Source: Paenalcaligenes hermetiae
GTDB lineage: Bacteria; Pseudomonadota; Gammaproteobacteria; Burkholderiales; Burkholderiaceae_B
Assembly (NCBI RefSeq): GCF_039543645.1
Contig: NZ_BAABKD010000008.1
Span: 1-64,000 of the forward strand
Reading direction: 5' to 3'
DNA length: 64,000 nt
A program made the translations under genes and the position numbers. The notes under the pieces are model-generated. The model worked only from the letters and a program-made list of their open reading frames with translations. It had not been told where the DNA came from and made no database searches. Shown here one piece after another: positions 53,839-63,654 of this stretch. Position 1 is the first letter of the stretch. The number at the start of each line of letters is the position of its first letter.

Positions 53839-54548
53839 ATACCGTTATCGAAGAATTTTGGCAGGCCTATCTTTACTCTAGCAATGGGCAGCTATCGGGG
53901 CTTGCGATTACACTGTGGCTGCTGTCTATTTCCTTAGCCATTGGCTTTGTGCTATCCCTATTTATGGCCATTGGCCGCAACTCCGCTCGCCCTTATATCG
54001 CTAAGCCTATTTGGCTCTTTACCTATGTGTTTCGGGGCACACCTTTATATGTACAGATCCTTTTTATTTATACAGGGATGTACAGCCTAGAGCTCGTCAA
54101 ACAAACCCCCGCACTAAATGCTTTTTTTCAAAGTGGTTTTAATTGCATGGTATTGGCTTTGGTACTAAATAACGTAGCCTATACCACAGAAATTTTTGCC
54201 GGAGCGATTCGCCAAACTCCCGCCGGAGAAATTGAAGCCGCTCGTGCCTATGGCATGAAAAAAAGTACGATGTATCGTCGTATTATTTTGCCTTCCGCTT
54301 TGCGTCGAGCGCTACCCGCTTATAGCAATGAGGTCATTTTAATGCTTCACGCTACCTCGTTGGCTTTCACGGCTACTGTACCCGACATTTTAAAAATAGC
54401 TCGTGACGCGAACTCTGCCACCTATGAAACCTTTGCCTCTTATGGCTTAGCGGCATTGATTTATTTAGTGATTTCTTTTATTTTTGTTGGCATTTTTCGT
54501 TTATTAGAAAAGCGCTTACTCCTTCCTCTTCAGCCTCACACCCATTAA
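53835..54548 (+). CDS. hisM: Basic amino acid ABC transporter permease HisM-like
   Basis: Partner permease, 237 residues. Typical TYVFRGTPLYVQILFIYTGMY, the membrane helices around it, and EAA motif IEAARAYGMKKSTMYRRIILPSALR. Coupled to hisQ; hisP begins three bases after its stop. Confidence 0.85.
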   Translation: MNTVIEEFWQAYLYSSNGQLSGLAITLWLLSISLAIGFVLSLFMAIGRNSARPYIAKPIWLFTYVFRGTPLYVQILFIYTGMYSLELVKQTPALNAFFQSGFNCMVLALVLNNVAYTTEIFAGAIRQTPAGEIEAARAYGMKKSTMYRRIILPSALRRALPAYSNEVILMLHATSLAFTATVPDILKIARDANSATYETFASYGLAALIYLVISFIFVGIFRLLEKRLLLPLQPHTH

Positions 54549-54551
54549 GTC

Positions 54552-55328
54552 ATGTCCACCAGTCCTAAACTTACTGTTCATAATATTCATAAAAGCTACG
54601 CCGATCACCATGTGCTCAAAGGCGTATCCTTAAGCGCACAGGCAGGCGATGTGATTTCCATCATTGGCTCAAGTGGTTCTGGAAAAAGTACCTTTTTGCG
54701 CTGCATTAATTTTTTAGAATTGCCTGATCAAGGGCGAGTCCAGCTAGATCAGCTAAGCGTAGAAGCTATTCGCAGCTCAAAAGGGAAGCCTACCATCTCT
54801 GATCTAACAACACTGCGAGCCATGCGCACACGTTTAGCCATGGTTTTCCAGCACTTTAATCTATGGGGGCATATGAATGTGCTTGCTAACGTCATGGAGG
54901 CCCCCACGCAAGTATTAAAAATAAGCAAAAAAGAAGCACAAGAGCGTGCCGAATACTATTTAGAAAAAGTGGGTCTACCTGTAGCGGCTTATAAACAATA
55001 CCCGGCCCACTTGTCTGGTGGTCAACAGCAGCGCGTGGCCATCGCTCGTGCGCTAGCTATGGAACCTGAGGTCATGCTCTTTGATGAGCCCACCTCTGCC
55101 TTAGACCCCGAGCTGGTCGGCGATGTACTGCGTGTCATGCAGCAACTAGCCGAAGAGGGTCGTACCATGCTGGTCGTCACACATGAAATGGGCTTTGCGC
55201 GTAATCTGAGCAGCGAGGTGGTTTTTTTACATCAAGGTCTGATCGAAGAACAAGGCTCACCTAAAGAGGTCCTGGACCACCCAAAAAGCCCACGTCTACA
55301 GCAGTTTTTAGCTGGCAATCTCAAATAA
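54552..55328 (+). CDS. hisP: Basic amino acid ABC transporter ATP-binding protein HisP-like
   Basis: ATPase of the importer, 258 residues, equal in length to E. coli HisP. Walker A IIGSSGSGKST, LSGGQQQRVAIARAL, Walker B VMLFDEPTSALDPELVG, VTHEMGFAR. The insertion between Walker A and the Q-loop (SKGKPTISDLTTLRAMRTRLAMVFQHFNLW) is typical of HisP. Last gene before a bidirectional terminator shared with typA. Confidence 0.9.
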   Translation: MSTSPKLTVHNIHKSYADHHVLKGVSLSAQAGDVISIIGSSGSGKSTFLRCINFLELPDQGRVQLDQLSVEAIRSSKGKPTISDLTTLRAMRTRLAMVFQHFNLWGHMNVLANVMEAPTQVLKISKKEAQERAEYYLEKVGLPVAAYKQYPAHLSGGQQQRVAIARALAMEPEVMLFDEPTSALDPELVGDVLRVMQQLAEEGRTMLVVTHEMGFARNLSSEVVFLHQGLIEEQGSPKEVLDHPKSPRLQQFLAGNLK

Positions 55329-55356
55329 AAAAAGCGGACATAAAGTCCGCTTTTTC
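55327..55356. terminator. bidirectional terminator, hisP/typA
   Basis: AAAAAGCGGAC (55329-55339), five-base loop, GTCCGCTTTTT (55345-55355). Serves both converging transcripts. Confidence 0.88.
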
Positions 55357-55357
55357 A

Positions 55358-57178
55358 TTAAACGTCATCTCGTGCGTGTTTACGACGCTCATGTTCTTTG
55401 AGATAACGCTTACGCAAACGAATGGACTTAGGTGTGACCTCAACGAGCTCATCATCATCAATAAAATCCACCGCATACTCAAGCGTTAAACGAATCGGAG
55501 GCACCAAGTCAATGTGTTCGTCTTTACCCGATGCACGGATATTCGTTAGCTTTTTCTCTCGAATCGGGTTTACAACCAAGTCATTATCGCGACTATGAAT
55601 ACCAATAATCATGCCCTCGTAAACAGGGTCATTGGGGCTAACAAACATACGCCCACGCTCTTGCAGTTTCCACAACGCATAAGCAACGGCTTCACCATCA
55701 TCTTGGCTAATTAACACCCCATTGCGACGCTCCCCTACGGTGCCTTCACGCATAGGACGGTACTCATCATAAATATGACTCATCAGACCAGTACCACGCG
55801 TTAAGGTCATAAACTCGCCCTGAAAACCAATCAAGCCACGGGCTGGAATACGGTATTCTAGTCGCGTGCGCCCATTTCCATCGGGTTGCATATCCAGTAG
55901 TTCACCACGACGGCGGCCGAGCTCTTCCATGATCCCGCCTTGATGGGCGTCATCCACATCCACGGTAAGTAGCTCATAGGGTTCCATTTTGACCCCATTT
56001 TCTTCACGAATCAACACCCGTGGTCGGGATACAGCAAGCTCATATCCCTCGCGACGCATATTCTCAATGAGGATCGTAAGATGCAGCTCACCACGGCCAC
56101 AGACTTCAAACGTCGTATCATCGCCGGTATCATTTACACGCAAAGCTACATTGGATTTTAACTCGAGCTCTAAGCGATCACGAATCTGACGGCTGGTCAC
56201 AAATTTCCCTTCGCGCCCAGCTAAAGGCGAGGAGTTCACCATAAAATTCATGGTCAAGGTGGGCTCATCAATACGCAACAAAGGCAATGGTTCAATATGG
56301 TTCGGATCCATCACCGTACATCCAATACCGATCTCTTCGATACCGTTAATCAAAACAATATCACCTGCCTGAGCTTCTTTGACTTGTTGTCGATCTAAGC
56401 CTTTAAATGTCTGTACTTGATTGATACGGGCTTTGATCGGCTCGCCTTCGGGTCCAAACTGCACAACGACCTCTTGCCCTGCACGCACACGGCCACGATT
56501 GACTCGTCCTACGCCAATTTTCCCAACGTAAGAGTTATAGTCGAGCGAGCAAATTTGTAATTGCAAAGGGCCATCGGGATCATCATCACGCTGGGGAACA
56601 TGATCAATAATCGCCTGGAATAAAGGACGCATATCGCCTTCGCGGATATCAGGACTATGTCCAGCAAAACCCGCTAAGCCCGAAGCATAAATAATCGGAA
56701 AATCCAACTGCTCTTCCGTAGCACCCAGCTTGTCGAATAAATCAAAGGTTTCATTAATTGCAAAATCAGGGCGAGCTCCGCTGCGATCAATTTTATTCAC
56801 GACCACAATAGGCTTTAAGCCGATTTCTAGCGCTTTGCGCGTGACGAAGCGGGTTTGTGGCATTGGACCCTCTACCGCCTCCACTAACAACAAAACGCCA
56901 TCTACCATCGATAACACACGCTCCACCTCACCCCCAAAGTCGGCGTGTCCGGGCGTATCGATAATATTAATATGCGTTCCTTCAAATTCTGCCGCACAGT
57001 TCTTGGCTAGAATGGTGATACCACGCTCTTTTTCAATATCACCCGAATCCATCACGCGATCCGTCACATGCTCATTGGAACGGAACGTACCGGATTGTTT
57101 AAGTAACTGATCAACTAAAGTCGTTTTACCGTGGTCTACGTGAGCAATAATAGCCACATTGCGCAAGGCGCGAGTCAT
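55358..57178 (-). CDS. typA: Ribosome-associated GTPase TypA/BipA
   Basis: Translational GTPase that helps large-subunit assembly and stress growth, 606 residues (E. coli 607). G motifs AHVDHGKTTL, DTPGHADFGGEV, NKIDRSGARPDF; then EF-Tu-like domain II, two alpha-beta domains and the unique C-terminal domain. The ATG overlaps the truB stop. Last gene of the rimP-nusA operon run. Confidence 0.96.
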   Translation of the reverse strand: MTRALRNVAIIAHVDHGKTTLVDQLLKQSGTFRSNEHVTDRVMDSGDIEKERGITILAKNCAAEFEGTHINIIDTPGHADFGGEVERVLSMVDGVLLLVEAVEGPMPQTRFVTRKALEIGLKPIVVVNKIDRSGARPDFAINETFDLFDKLGATEEQLDFPIIYASGLAGFAGHSPDIREGDMRPLFQAIIDHVPQRDDDPDGPLQLQICSLDYNSYVGKIGVGRVNRGRVRAGQEVVVQFGPEGEPIKARINQVQTFKGLDRQQVKEAQAGDIVLINGIEEIGIGCTVMDPNHIEPLPLLRIDEPTLTMNFMVNSSPLAGREGKFVTSRQIRDRLELELKSNVALRVNDTGDDTTFEVCGRGELHLTILIENMRREGYELAVSRPRVLIREENGVKMEPYELLTVDVDDAHQGGIMEELGRRRGELLDMQPDGNGRTRLEYRIPARGLIGFQGEFMTLTRGTGLMSHIYDEYRPMREGTVGERRNGVLISQDDGEAVAYALWKLQERGRMFVSPNDPVYEGMIIGIHSRDNDLVVNPIREKKLTNIRASGKDEHIDLVPPIRLTLEYAVDFIDDDELVEVTPKSIRLRKRYLKEHERRKHARDDV

Positions 57179-57924
57179 AGTGCTTCCTTCCTGAGGTTGT
57201 CTAGCTGTAATTCCGCTGGCAAACTGTCTAGAGCTAACAATAAACTGTCGCCATGCGAATGATTTTGTAAGGTTTCGAGTTCTACTGCATGATCAATAGA
57301 AAAAGGCCCAACTTGAGTGCGACGTAATGCCGTTAAATGGGCATAACAACCTAAAGCACGGCCAATATCTTGGGCTAAAGTACGTATATATGTGCCTTTA
57401 CTGCAACGTACAAATATACGAATTTCGGTAGGGCTAAGCGCTAAAACCTCCAGCTGATGAATCGTCACATCTCGTGGAGGGCGCTCCAGCTCTATCCCCT
57501 GACGGGCATATTCATACAGAGGTTTACCATCGCGTTTTAACGCCGAATACATCGGTGGTATTTGTTGTATAGCACCCGTAAATTGCGGCAAGATGGCATA
57601 CACCTGTTCAGGTGTAATGGTAAAGTCAGTCGCCGTGGCAACCGGCTCTCCGGTTAAATCACCGGAATCGGTTTCCACCCCTAACTGCAAGGTAGCTTCA
57701 TAGGCTTTATCGGCCTCTAGAAGCAAACCTGATAATTTTGTCGCTCTACCAAAACAACATACCAATAACCCCGTAGCAAACGGATCTAAAGTGCCCGTAT
57801 GCCCTGCTTTGCGCGCGTCTAAAGCACGACGAGCGCGTTGTAATGCATGATTACTTGAAAGTCCGGCGGGCTTATCGAGCAGCAACACGCCGTCCAACAA
57901 GCGTCCGCGTCGTCGGCTTGCCAT
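57175..57924 (-). CDS. truB: tRNA pseudouridine(55) synthase
   Basis: Makes pseudouridine 55 in the T loop of tRNAs. 249 residues, shorter than E. coli TruB (314) because the C-terminal PUA-like part is reduced. Catalytic D47 in GHTGTLDPFATGLL; MYSALKRDGKPLYEYARQG and the CSKGTYIRTLAQDIG loop are intact. Located between rbfA and typA. Confidence 0.94.
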   Translation of the reverse strand: MASRRRGRLLDGVLLLDKPAGLSSNHALQRARRALDARKAGHTGTLDPFATGLLVCCFGRATKLSGLLLEADKAYEATLQLGVETDSGDLTGEPVATATDFTITPEQVYAILPQFTGAIQQIPPMYSALKRDGKPLYEYARQGIELERPPRDVTIHQLEVLALSPTEIRIFVRCSKGTYIRTLAQDIGRALGCYAHLTALRRTQVGPFSIDHAVELETLQNHSHGDSLLLALDSLPAELQLDNLRKEAL

Positions 57925-57965
57925 GATCGTTATTCCTAAAGAAAAAAACTATAAACGGCAGCCGA

Positions 57966-58370
57966 TTACGGCTGGTCGTCTGGGTCGTCGTCAGGTTTCA
58001 GATCAGCGTTAAAAGGACGGTTCGCTTGCTCGATGAGTTTAGTCATCTGCATGCCCCGTACTACGTGATCATCATAAAAGAAGCGCAAAGTAGGTACGGT
58101 ATGAATGTGCAGCATTTTATATAGCTGCGAATGCAACCAGCCTGCTTTGGCATTAAGAATTTCAGTCGCGGTTTCGGGCTCCGCACCAAGCACAGTGAAG
58201 TGAACTTTAGCGTGGGCGTAGTCAGCAGACAGTTCCACACCGGTTAAGGTGATAAGCCCCGCCTGCGACATATCGATTTCGCGTTGGATTAGAGCTGCCA
58301 GATCCTTTTGGATCTGGTCAGCCAAGCGGACATTACGTCCGCTTATAGGTTTGGTTTTATGTCTTGCCAT
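57966..58370 (-). CDS. rbfA: Ribosome-binding factor A
   Basis: KH-fold protein for 16S and 30S maturation in the cold, 134 residues. NVRLADQIQKDLAALIQREI and LTGVELSADYAHAKVHFTVLG are diagnostic, and LRFFYDDHVVRG marks the end of the fold; the C-terminal 20 residues are acidic (KPDDDPDDQP). The start follows infB by five bases. Confidence 0.95.
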   Translation of the reverse strand: MARHKTKPISGRNVRLADQIQKDLAALIQREIDMSQAGLITLTGVELSADYAHAKVHFTVLGAEPETATEILNAKAGWLHSQLYKMLHIHTVPTLRFFYDDHVVRGMQMTKLIEQANRPFNADLKPDDDPDDQP

Positions 58371-58375
58371 AAAAA

Positions 58376-61354
58376 TTATAAAGTACGGGCAATTTCTTTG
58401 ATTTCGAAGATTTCGAGTTGATCCCCGACCTCTATATCATTGTTGCCGCGTAAAGTAATACCGCAATCAAAGCCCTGACGAACTTCACGCACGTCGTCTT
58501 TGAAGCGTCGTAAAGAATCCAAGTGCCCTGTCCAGATCACCACGTTATCACGCAGCAAACGCACCTGCGAATCCCGTTTCACTAGACCCTCGGTCACCAT
58601 ACAACCGGCCACTTTACCAATGCGAGAGATATGGTAGACCTCGCGGATTTCAACCATACCAATGACTTCTTCTCGCTCTTCGGGTTTCAGCATACCGGAT
58701 AGCGCGGCTTTGACTTCGTCTACAGCATCGTAAATGACGTTGTAATAACGAATATCAATACCATTGAGTTCGGCTTGTTTACGTGCGGTGGCTTCTGCAC
58801 GCACGTTAAAGCCTAAAATCACGGCATTCGAAGCAATAGCCAAGTTCACATCGCTTTCGGAAATACCACCTACCGCCGCGTGTACCACTTGAACTTTAAC
58901 TTCGTCCGTAGCCAATTTTAATAACGAAGACACAAGCGCTTCTTGTGAGCCTTGTACATCCGTTTTAATGATAAGCGACAACACTTTTGCCTCGTCGCTA
59001 GCGTCCTCGAAGAGAGACTCAAGGCGAGCTGCTTGCTGACGCGCTAGTTTTACATCGCGGTATTTACCCTGACGGAACAGAGCAATTTCACGAGCTTTAC
59101 GCTCATCTGCCATGGCAATGAGCTCATCACCCGCAGCGGGTACCTCGGTCAGACCTTGGATTTCTACAGGAATCGATGGCCCTGCCTCTGCCAAGTTCTT
59201 ACCGAGCTCGTTCGTCATGGCTCGCACTCGACCAAAGCTAGCCCCAACGAGCACGGTGTCACCACGATGTAGCGTACCACTCTGGACTAAAATCGTTGCC
59301 ACTGGACCACGCCCACGATCTAAGCGCGCTTCGATCACAGTGCCCCGAGCCGGTGTATTGACGGGAGCCGTTAGCTCTAGCATTTCCGCCTGAAGCAAAA
59401 CGTTTTCTAGCAGCTCATCAATCCCCTCTCCGGTACGTGCGGACACAGGAACAAAAGGCACATCACCACCGTATTCTTCGGGAATGACCTCCTCAGCCAC
59501 TAGCTCTTGTTTGACGCGCTCAGGATTACCCTCGGGTTTATCAATTTTGGTAATCGCTACCACAATTGGAACCTCGGCGGCACGGGCGTGGTGAATGGCT
59601 TCTCGTGTTTGAGGCATCACACCGTCGTCCGAAGCCACCACTAAAATCACCACGTCGGTGGATTTTGTACCACGCGCACGCATCGCCGTAAACGCTTCGT
59701 GACCGGGAGTATCTAAGAACGTGATATTACCGCGATCGGTTTTTACGTTGTATGCACCAATATGCTGGGTAATACCACCGGCTTCACCCGCTGCGATTTT
59801 GGCACGACGAATGTGGTCAAGCAATGATGTTTTACCATGGTCAACGTGCCCCATTACTGTCACGACTGGCGCGCGCGGCTCTTCTTCGACTTCCCCAACA
59901 AATACATCCTCTAGGAATGACTCGGGATCATCGAGTTTAGCGGCTACCGCCGTATGGCCCATTTCCTCGACCAAAATCATAGCAGTTTCTTGGTCTAAGA
60001 CTTGGTTAATGGTGACCATTTGACCAAGCTTCATAAGGTGTTTAATCACCTCGGTCGCTTTAATTGCCATTTTGTGCGCTAAATCAGCCACCGTAATGGT
60101 TTCTGGCACAGCAACCTCGCGAGCGATAAACTCGGGCTGCTGAGGCTGCTGCTGACGCTGCTCTTCTTCGCGACCGCGGCGACCACGACGACCACCTCGG
60201 GAAGAGGCGCGCCAAGATTCTTTACCTGTTGCGGCTGCAGCCACATCTGCTTTAGACGTTTTACGGCGATTGTCATTCCAACCGCTATTATCTGCTGCTT
60301 TTGCTGGCTTAGCGACTTTTTTCGCCTCGGAGGCTTTAGCGTCTTTTTTGCTGGCTGTTTTCGTTGCTTTTTTGCTTTCCTTTTCAGGGTCAGCCGCACG
60401 CAATACTTTGCGTGGACGATTTAGCATTTCACTAATCGCAGCGGCCTCTGCAGCAGCAGCACGGCGAGCACGTTCACGCTCGCGCTCAGCTTCGGGGTCA
60501 TCCACAACGGCATCAGAAATAGGATGGCGATCCCCTAAAGAAGGCACTGGCATTTTTGCCGCAGGGCGGGGTTTGGAATGGGCTGCGCCACGACCTTTAT
60601 TGGTCTGCTCTTTACGCGCAGGGCTTGTCTTTTTAGCGGTTTTTTTCTCGTCGACCACGTTATCCTGTTTTTTCGTCTGTTCTGCCACGGCAGGCTTTAC
60701 CTCTACAGCCTTTTCCACAGAATCAGGCTGCTTGTTAACTGGAGTCTGTGCAGTGGGCTCAACATGTTTTTGTGGAGCGGAAGCTTTGGCTTCGGGTGTC
60801 ACAGACTGCGGGATTGGTTTGGCATCCGCCTGGGTTGGTGCGGATGGTGCGTTGACCTGATCAGGCTCCACCGCCTTTTCAGGTACTACGGGTTGAGTTG
60901 CTTCTGTTTTTGAAGCGACCTCATTAACCGGCTCCGGCTGAGCAGGAGCTGGTTTTGAATCGGTTTTCACAGATTTTGGCTCTGTAGTTTTGGTCACTAC
61001 GGCAGGCTCCGCATCCACTTTAGGGGGTGCAGGCTGGGCCGTAGCTTGAGCTTTTTCAGCCTCTGCCAGTAACTCAGCGGTATCACGCTTTACAAAAACC
61101 CGTTTTTTACGGGTCTCTACAGGAATAGTGCGTGATCGCCCTGACCCGTCAGCCTGACGGATTTCGGAAGTTTTACGGCGCGTTAGGGTGATTTTAGCCC
61201 CACGAACCGAGTCCATCAATTTCGCTTTATCCGCTGCGGTGATGACATCGTTTACCGATTTTACCTGAACCCCTGCTGCACGCAGTTGTTCTAGCAGCGT
61301 ATCGGCGGGCGTTTTTAGTTCTTTTGCGAACTGTTCAACTGTGTTACTCGGCAT
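58376..61354 (-). CDS. infB: Translation initiation factor IF-2
   Basis: GTPase placing fMet-tRNA on the 30S, 992 residues. N-terminal IF2 domain (MPSNTVEQFAKELKTPADTLL), then about 330 residues of low-complexity Ala/Lys/Glu/Pro linker, a second IF2-N region (about 420-470), G domain with VTVMGHVDHGKTSLLD, DTPGHEAF and TKIDKPE, and domains II-IV. Linker length varies much among Burkholderiales. The GC-skewed linker also produces long false open frames on the other strand. Confidence 0.96.
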   Translation of the reverse strand: MPSNTVEQFAKELKTPADTLLEQLRAAGVQVKSVNDVITAADKAKLMDSVRGAKITLTRRKTSEIRQADGSGRSRTIPVETRKKRVFVKRDTAELLAEAEKAQATAQPAPPKVDAEPAVVTKTTEPKSVKTDSKPAPAQPEPVNEVASKTEATQPVVPEKAVEPDQVNAPSAPTQADAKPIPQSVTPEAKASAPQKHVEPTAQTPVNKQPDSVEKAVEVKPAVAEQTKKQDNVVDEKKTAKKTSPARKEQTNKGRGAAHSKPRPAAKMPVPSLGDRHPISDAVVDDPEAERERERARRAAAAEAAAISEMLNRPRKVLRAADPEKESKKATKTASKKDAKASEAKKVAKPAKAADNSGWNDNRRKTSKADVAAAATGKESWRASSRGGRRGRRGREEEQRQQQPQQPEFIAREVAVPETITVADLAHKMAIKATEVIKHLMKLGQMVTINQVLDQETAMILVEEMGHTAVAAKLDDPESFLEDVFVGEVEEEPRAPVVTVMGHVDHGKTSLLDHIRRAKIAAGEAGGITQHIGAYNVKTDRGNITFLDTPGHEAFTAMRARGTKSTDVVILVVASDDGVMPQTREAIHHARAAEVPIVVAITKIDKPEGNPERVKQELVAEEVIPEEYGGDVPFVPVSARTGEGIDELLENVLLQAEMLELTAPVNTPARGTVIEARLDRGRGPVATILVQSGTLHRGDTVLVGASFGRVRAMTNELGKNLAEAGPSIPVEIQGLTEVPAAGDELIAMADERKAREIALFRQGKYRDVKLARQQAARLESLFEDASDEAKVLSLIIKTDVQGSQEALVSSLLKLATDEVKVQVVHAAVGGISESDVNLAIASNAVILGFNVRAEATARKQAELNGIDIRYYNVIYDAVDEVKAALSGMLKPEEREEVIGMVEIREVYHISRIGKVAGCMVTEGLVKRDSQVRLLRDNVVIWTGHLDSLRRFKDDVREVRQGFDCGITLRGNNDIEVGDQLEIFEIKEIARTL

Positions 61355-61436
61355 TCGACTCTCTCTTTAACTCTTTTATTCTAATAAATATGACCCCAGT
61401 TGCCGCACAAAAGTGCGGCGTATATGCAACATTGAT

Positions 61437-62915
61437 TTACTCATCAAACCAATGAGCGCGAGCGCGCATAATCATATCACTGGCGGCTTCGCTATCCAGA
61501 TCTGCTATTTCCGCAAGCTCATCTGTGGCTAATTCAGCCAAATCATCAAGGGTAACAATCCCTTTTTCTGCGAGCTTGGCTAAAACATCTGGGGTCATGC
61601 CTTCGATCTCTTGAAGATCTTTTGCCACGGACTGGACGAGTTCCTCTTTGGCAATGGCCTCAGACAATAAGGCATTACGCGCACGGGTACGTAGCTCGTT
61701 AACGATATCCTCATCAAAAGCCTCAATATCCAATAGCTCTTGAATCGGTACATAAGCGACCTCTTCTAAACCGGTGAAGCCCTCGTCCACTAATACCCCC
61801 GCAACGTCTTCGTCCACATCTAAACGCTGGATAAACAAATCCAACAAGGCTTTGCGCTCTTCTTCTTGGCGGTTTTGGCTTTCCTCGGGGGTCATGATGT
61901 TAATCTGCCAGCCGGTTAGCTCTGAAGCCAAGCGCACGTTTTGACCACGCGCCCCAATGGCTTTAGGCAGATTATCCTCATCCACAACCACATCCATGGC
62001 ATGTTTGTCTTCATCGACCACAATCGAAAGCACATTAGCAGGGGCTAAGGCACCAATAACAAACTCTGCGGGGTCTTCGGACCACAATACAATGTCGATC
62101 TGCTCACCACCGAGCTCATTGCGTACGGCCGTCACACGCGAACCGCGCATGCCCACGCATGTACCGATGGGATCAATACGGGAATCATAAGCCACCACGG
62201 CTATTTTAGCGCGTACCCCAGCATCACGAGCTGCTGCTTTAATTTCGAGTAGACCTTGTTCAATTTCCGGAACCTCGTTCTCAAAGAGCTCACGAATAAA
62301 CTCTGGCGCGGTGCGAGATAGAAACACCTGTTGGCCACGGGCGGAACGATCCACTTTTTGTACCCACGCCCGCACTCGATCCCCCATACGAATATTTTCT
62401 TTGGGGATCATCTCACTGCGTGGTAAGCGGGCTTCGATTTTCCCCATTTCGACAATGGCATCCCCTTTGTCGATGCGCTTAACGGTGCCCGATACGATGG
62501 TCTCGCCGCGATCCAGAAAGTCATTGAGCATTTGCTCGCGCTCGGCATCACGTATACGCTGTAAAATCGCCTGTTTTGCTGTTTGCGCACCAATACGTCC
62601 GAACTCAATCGACTCGAGAGGCTCTTCGATATAGTCGCCCACTTCGATCTCTGGAGCGTACTCTAGCGCATCGGAATACATTTCCTGCTTATCCGGTTCC
62701 TGAAGCCCTGCCTCATCGGGCACCACTAACCAACGACGGAAACTTTCGTATTCGCCCGTTTGACGGTTAATCTCTACCCGAATATCAACGTCCTCTTCGA
62801 AAAGACGTTTCATTGCTGAAGCCAAAGCTCCCTCTAGGGCACCAAAAACCACTTCTGGCTCAACACCTTTTTCACGTGCCAGTGCATCGACTAGCAAAAG
62901 AATTTCGCGACTCAT
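61437..62915 (-). CDS. nusA: Transcription termination/antitermination factor NusA
   Basis: RNA polymerase-binding factor for pausing, termination and rRNA antitermination, 492 residues (E. coli 495). N-terminal polymerase-binding domain, S1 (GTVKRIDKGDAIVEMG), KH1 (GTCVGMRGSRVTAVRNELGGEQIDIV), KH2 (KAIGARGQNVRLASELTGW), then two acidic C-terminal repeats (about 360-490). ATG overlaps the rimP stop by ATGA. Its own operon leader carries an intrinsic terminator (63411-63437). Confidence 0.96.
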   Translation of the reverse strand: MSREILLLVDALAREKGVEPEVVFGALEGALASAMKRLFEEDVDIRVEINRQTGEYESFRRWLVVPDEAGLQEPDKQEMYSDALEYAPEIEVGDYIEEPLESIEFGRIGAQTAKQAILQRIRDAEREQMLNDFLDRGETIVSGTVKRIDKGDAIVEMGKIEARLPRSEMIPKENIRMGDRVRAWVQKVDRSARGQQVFLSRTAPEFIRELFENEVPEIEQGLLEIKAAARDAGVRAKIAVVAYDSRIDPIGTCVGMRGSRVTAVRNELGGEQIDIVLWSEDPAEFVIGALAPANVLSIVVDEDKHAMDVVVDEDNLPKAIGARGQNVRLASELTGWQINIMTPEESQNRQEEERKALLDLFIQRLDVDEDVAGVLVDEGFTGLEEVAYVPIQELLDIEAFDEDIVNELRTRARNALLSEAIAKEELVQSVAKDLQEIEGMTPDVLAKLAEKGIVTLDDLAELATDELAEIADLDSEAASDMIMRARAHWFDE

Positions 62916-63403
62916 CGCTTTCTACCCTTGAAATCAAGAATGGGGTCTAATTTGGCACGATCCACATCATCAAACGTAAATGTTAAATCTCGTACCTCGC
63001 CCGCTGACTGCTCTAGTTCTAACACAAATTCAGTATCCACCGTCGCCTCGGAAGGCTGCATGTTTTCGGGGGCATACAGAACACCACGAAATACCTTTTG
63101 GTTTTCCACAGGCTCAAACAATCGTAGTTCAATACGTGAACCTGCAAATCGAACGAAATCAGCAACCCGTTTTAAAGGGCGATCCACCCCTGGGGAAGTG
63201 ACTTCAAGACGGTTGTAATCGATGTCTTCAACTTCGAAAACACGCGAGAGTTGCTTAGAGACCTGCTCACAATGATCAATGGTAATGCCATTGGGATGGT
63301 CAATCACAACCCGTAACAAGCCTTTTGGGGCGCGCTCTACATCGACCAGCTCGATGTCCGTCCCCAACAGGCTTTCCTGAGTTAGTGCGAAAATATCTGT
63401 CAT
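62912..63403 (-). CDS. rimP: Ribosome maturation factor RimP
   Basis: 30S assembly factor, 163 residues. Conserved GTDIELVDVERAPKGLLRVVIDHPNGITIDHCEQVSK-type N-terminal domain (about 10-85) with LEVTSPGVDRPLK, then an SH3-like C-terminal domain. ATG at 63403; a TTG at 63412 is in frame. The ATG comes 15 bases after a terminator stem and right after its T-run, with only GGA as a weak ribosome site. Confidence 0.94.
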   Translation of the reverse strand: MTDIFALTQESLLGTDIELVDVERAPKGLLRVVIDHPNGITIDHCEQVSKQLSRVFEVEDIDYNRLEVTSPGVDRPLKRVADFVRFAGSRIELRLFEPVENQKVFRGVLYAPENMQPSEATVDTEFVLELEQSAGEVRDLTFTFDDVDRAKLDPILDFKGRKR

Positions 63404-63410
63404 AAAATCC

Positions 63411-63437
63411 AAAAAAAATGGGCTGTATGCCAGCCCA
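63411..63437 (-). terminator. intrinsic terminator/attenuator in the rimP-nusA leader
   Basis: On the minus strand TGGGCTG-GCATA-CAGCCCA followed by eight T. It ends just before the rimP ATG, so either rluB transcripts stop here or the whole rimP-nusA-infB operon is controlled by readthrough. Confidence 0.75.
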
Positions 63438-63442
63438 CTGCT

Positions 63443-63470
63443 ACTGATTTACTAACCAAAATAAATCAGT
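63443..63470 (-). promoter_or_regulatory. second leader hairpin upstream of rimP
   Basis: ACTGATTTA-N10-TAAATCAGT, a perfect 9-bp AT-rich stem 5 bases upstream of the terminator on the minus strand. A third small hairpin GCTC-N5-GAGC lies at 63486-63498. The set looks like a structured operon leader. Confidence 0.5.
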
Positions 63471-63552
63471 TCATTGCTAAACGATGCTCAAAAAGAGCGA
63501 ACCGGCACTGTTCTGACATCTGTTCACATAACAATCCCGTATTAAGCTCTAT

Positions 63553-63561
63553 ATTCTAACA
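63553..63561 (-). promoter_or_regulatory. possible extended -10 promoter for the rimP operon
   Basis: On the minus strand TGT-TAGAAT (extended -10), about 150 bases before rimP. No convincing -35 is seen. It would place all leader hairpins in the transcript. Confidence 0.3.
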
Positions 63562-63654
63562 GAAAATCAAAATTTTTTTGTTGAAATCAATCGTTTGAGC
63601 TTTAGCAGTGAGCTTACTGGCATTTTATTTATTCAATTTACGGTGTCGCACCGA

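Noticed and set aside
60270..60860. 196-codon frame opposite infB
   Set aside because: Shadow of the Ala/Lys-rich IF-2 linker; composition (Ala, Ser, Phe, Leu) is what the complement of that linker would give.
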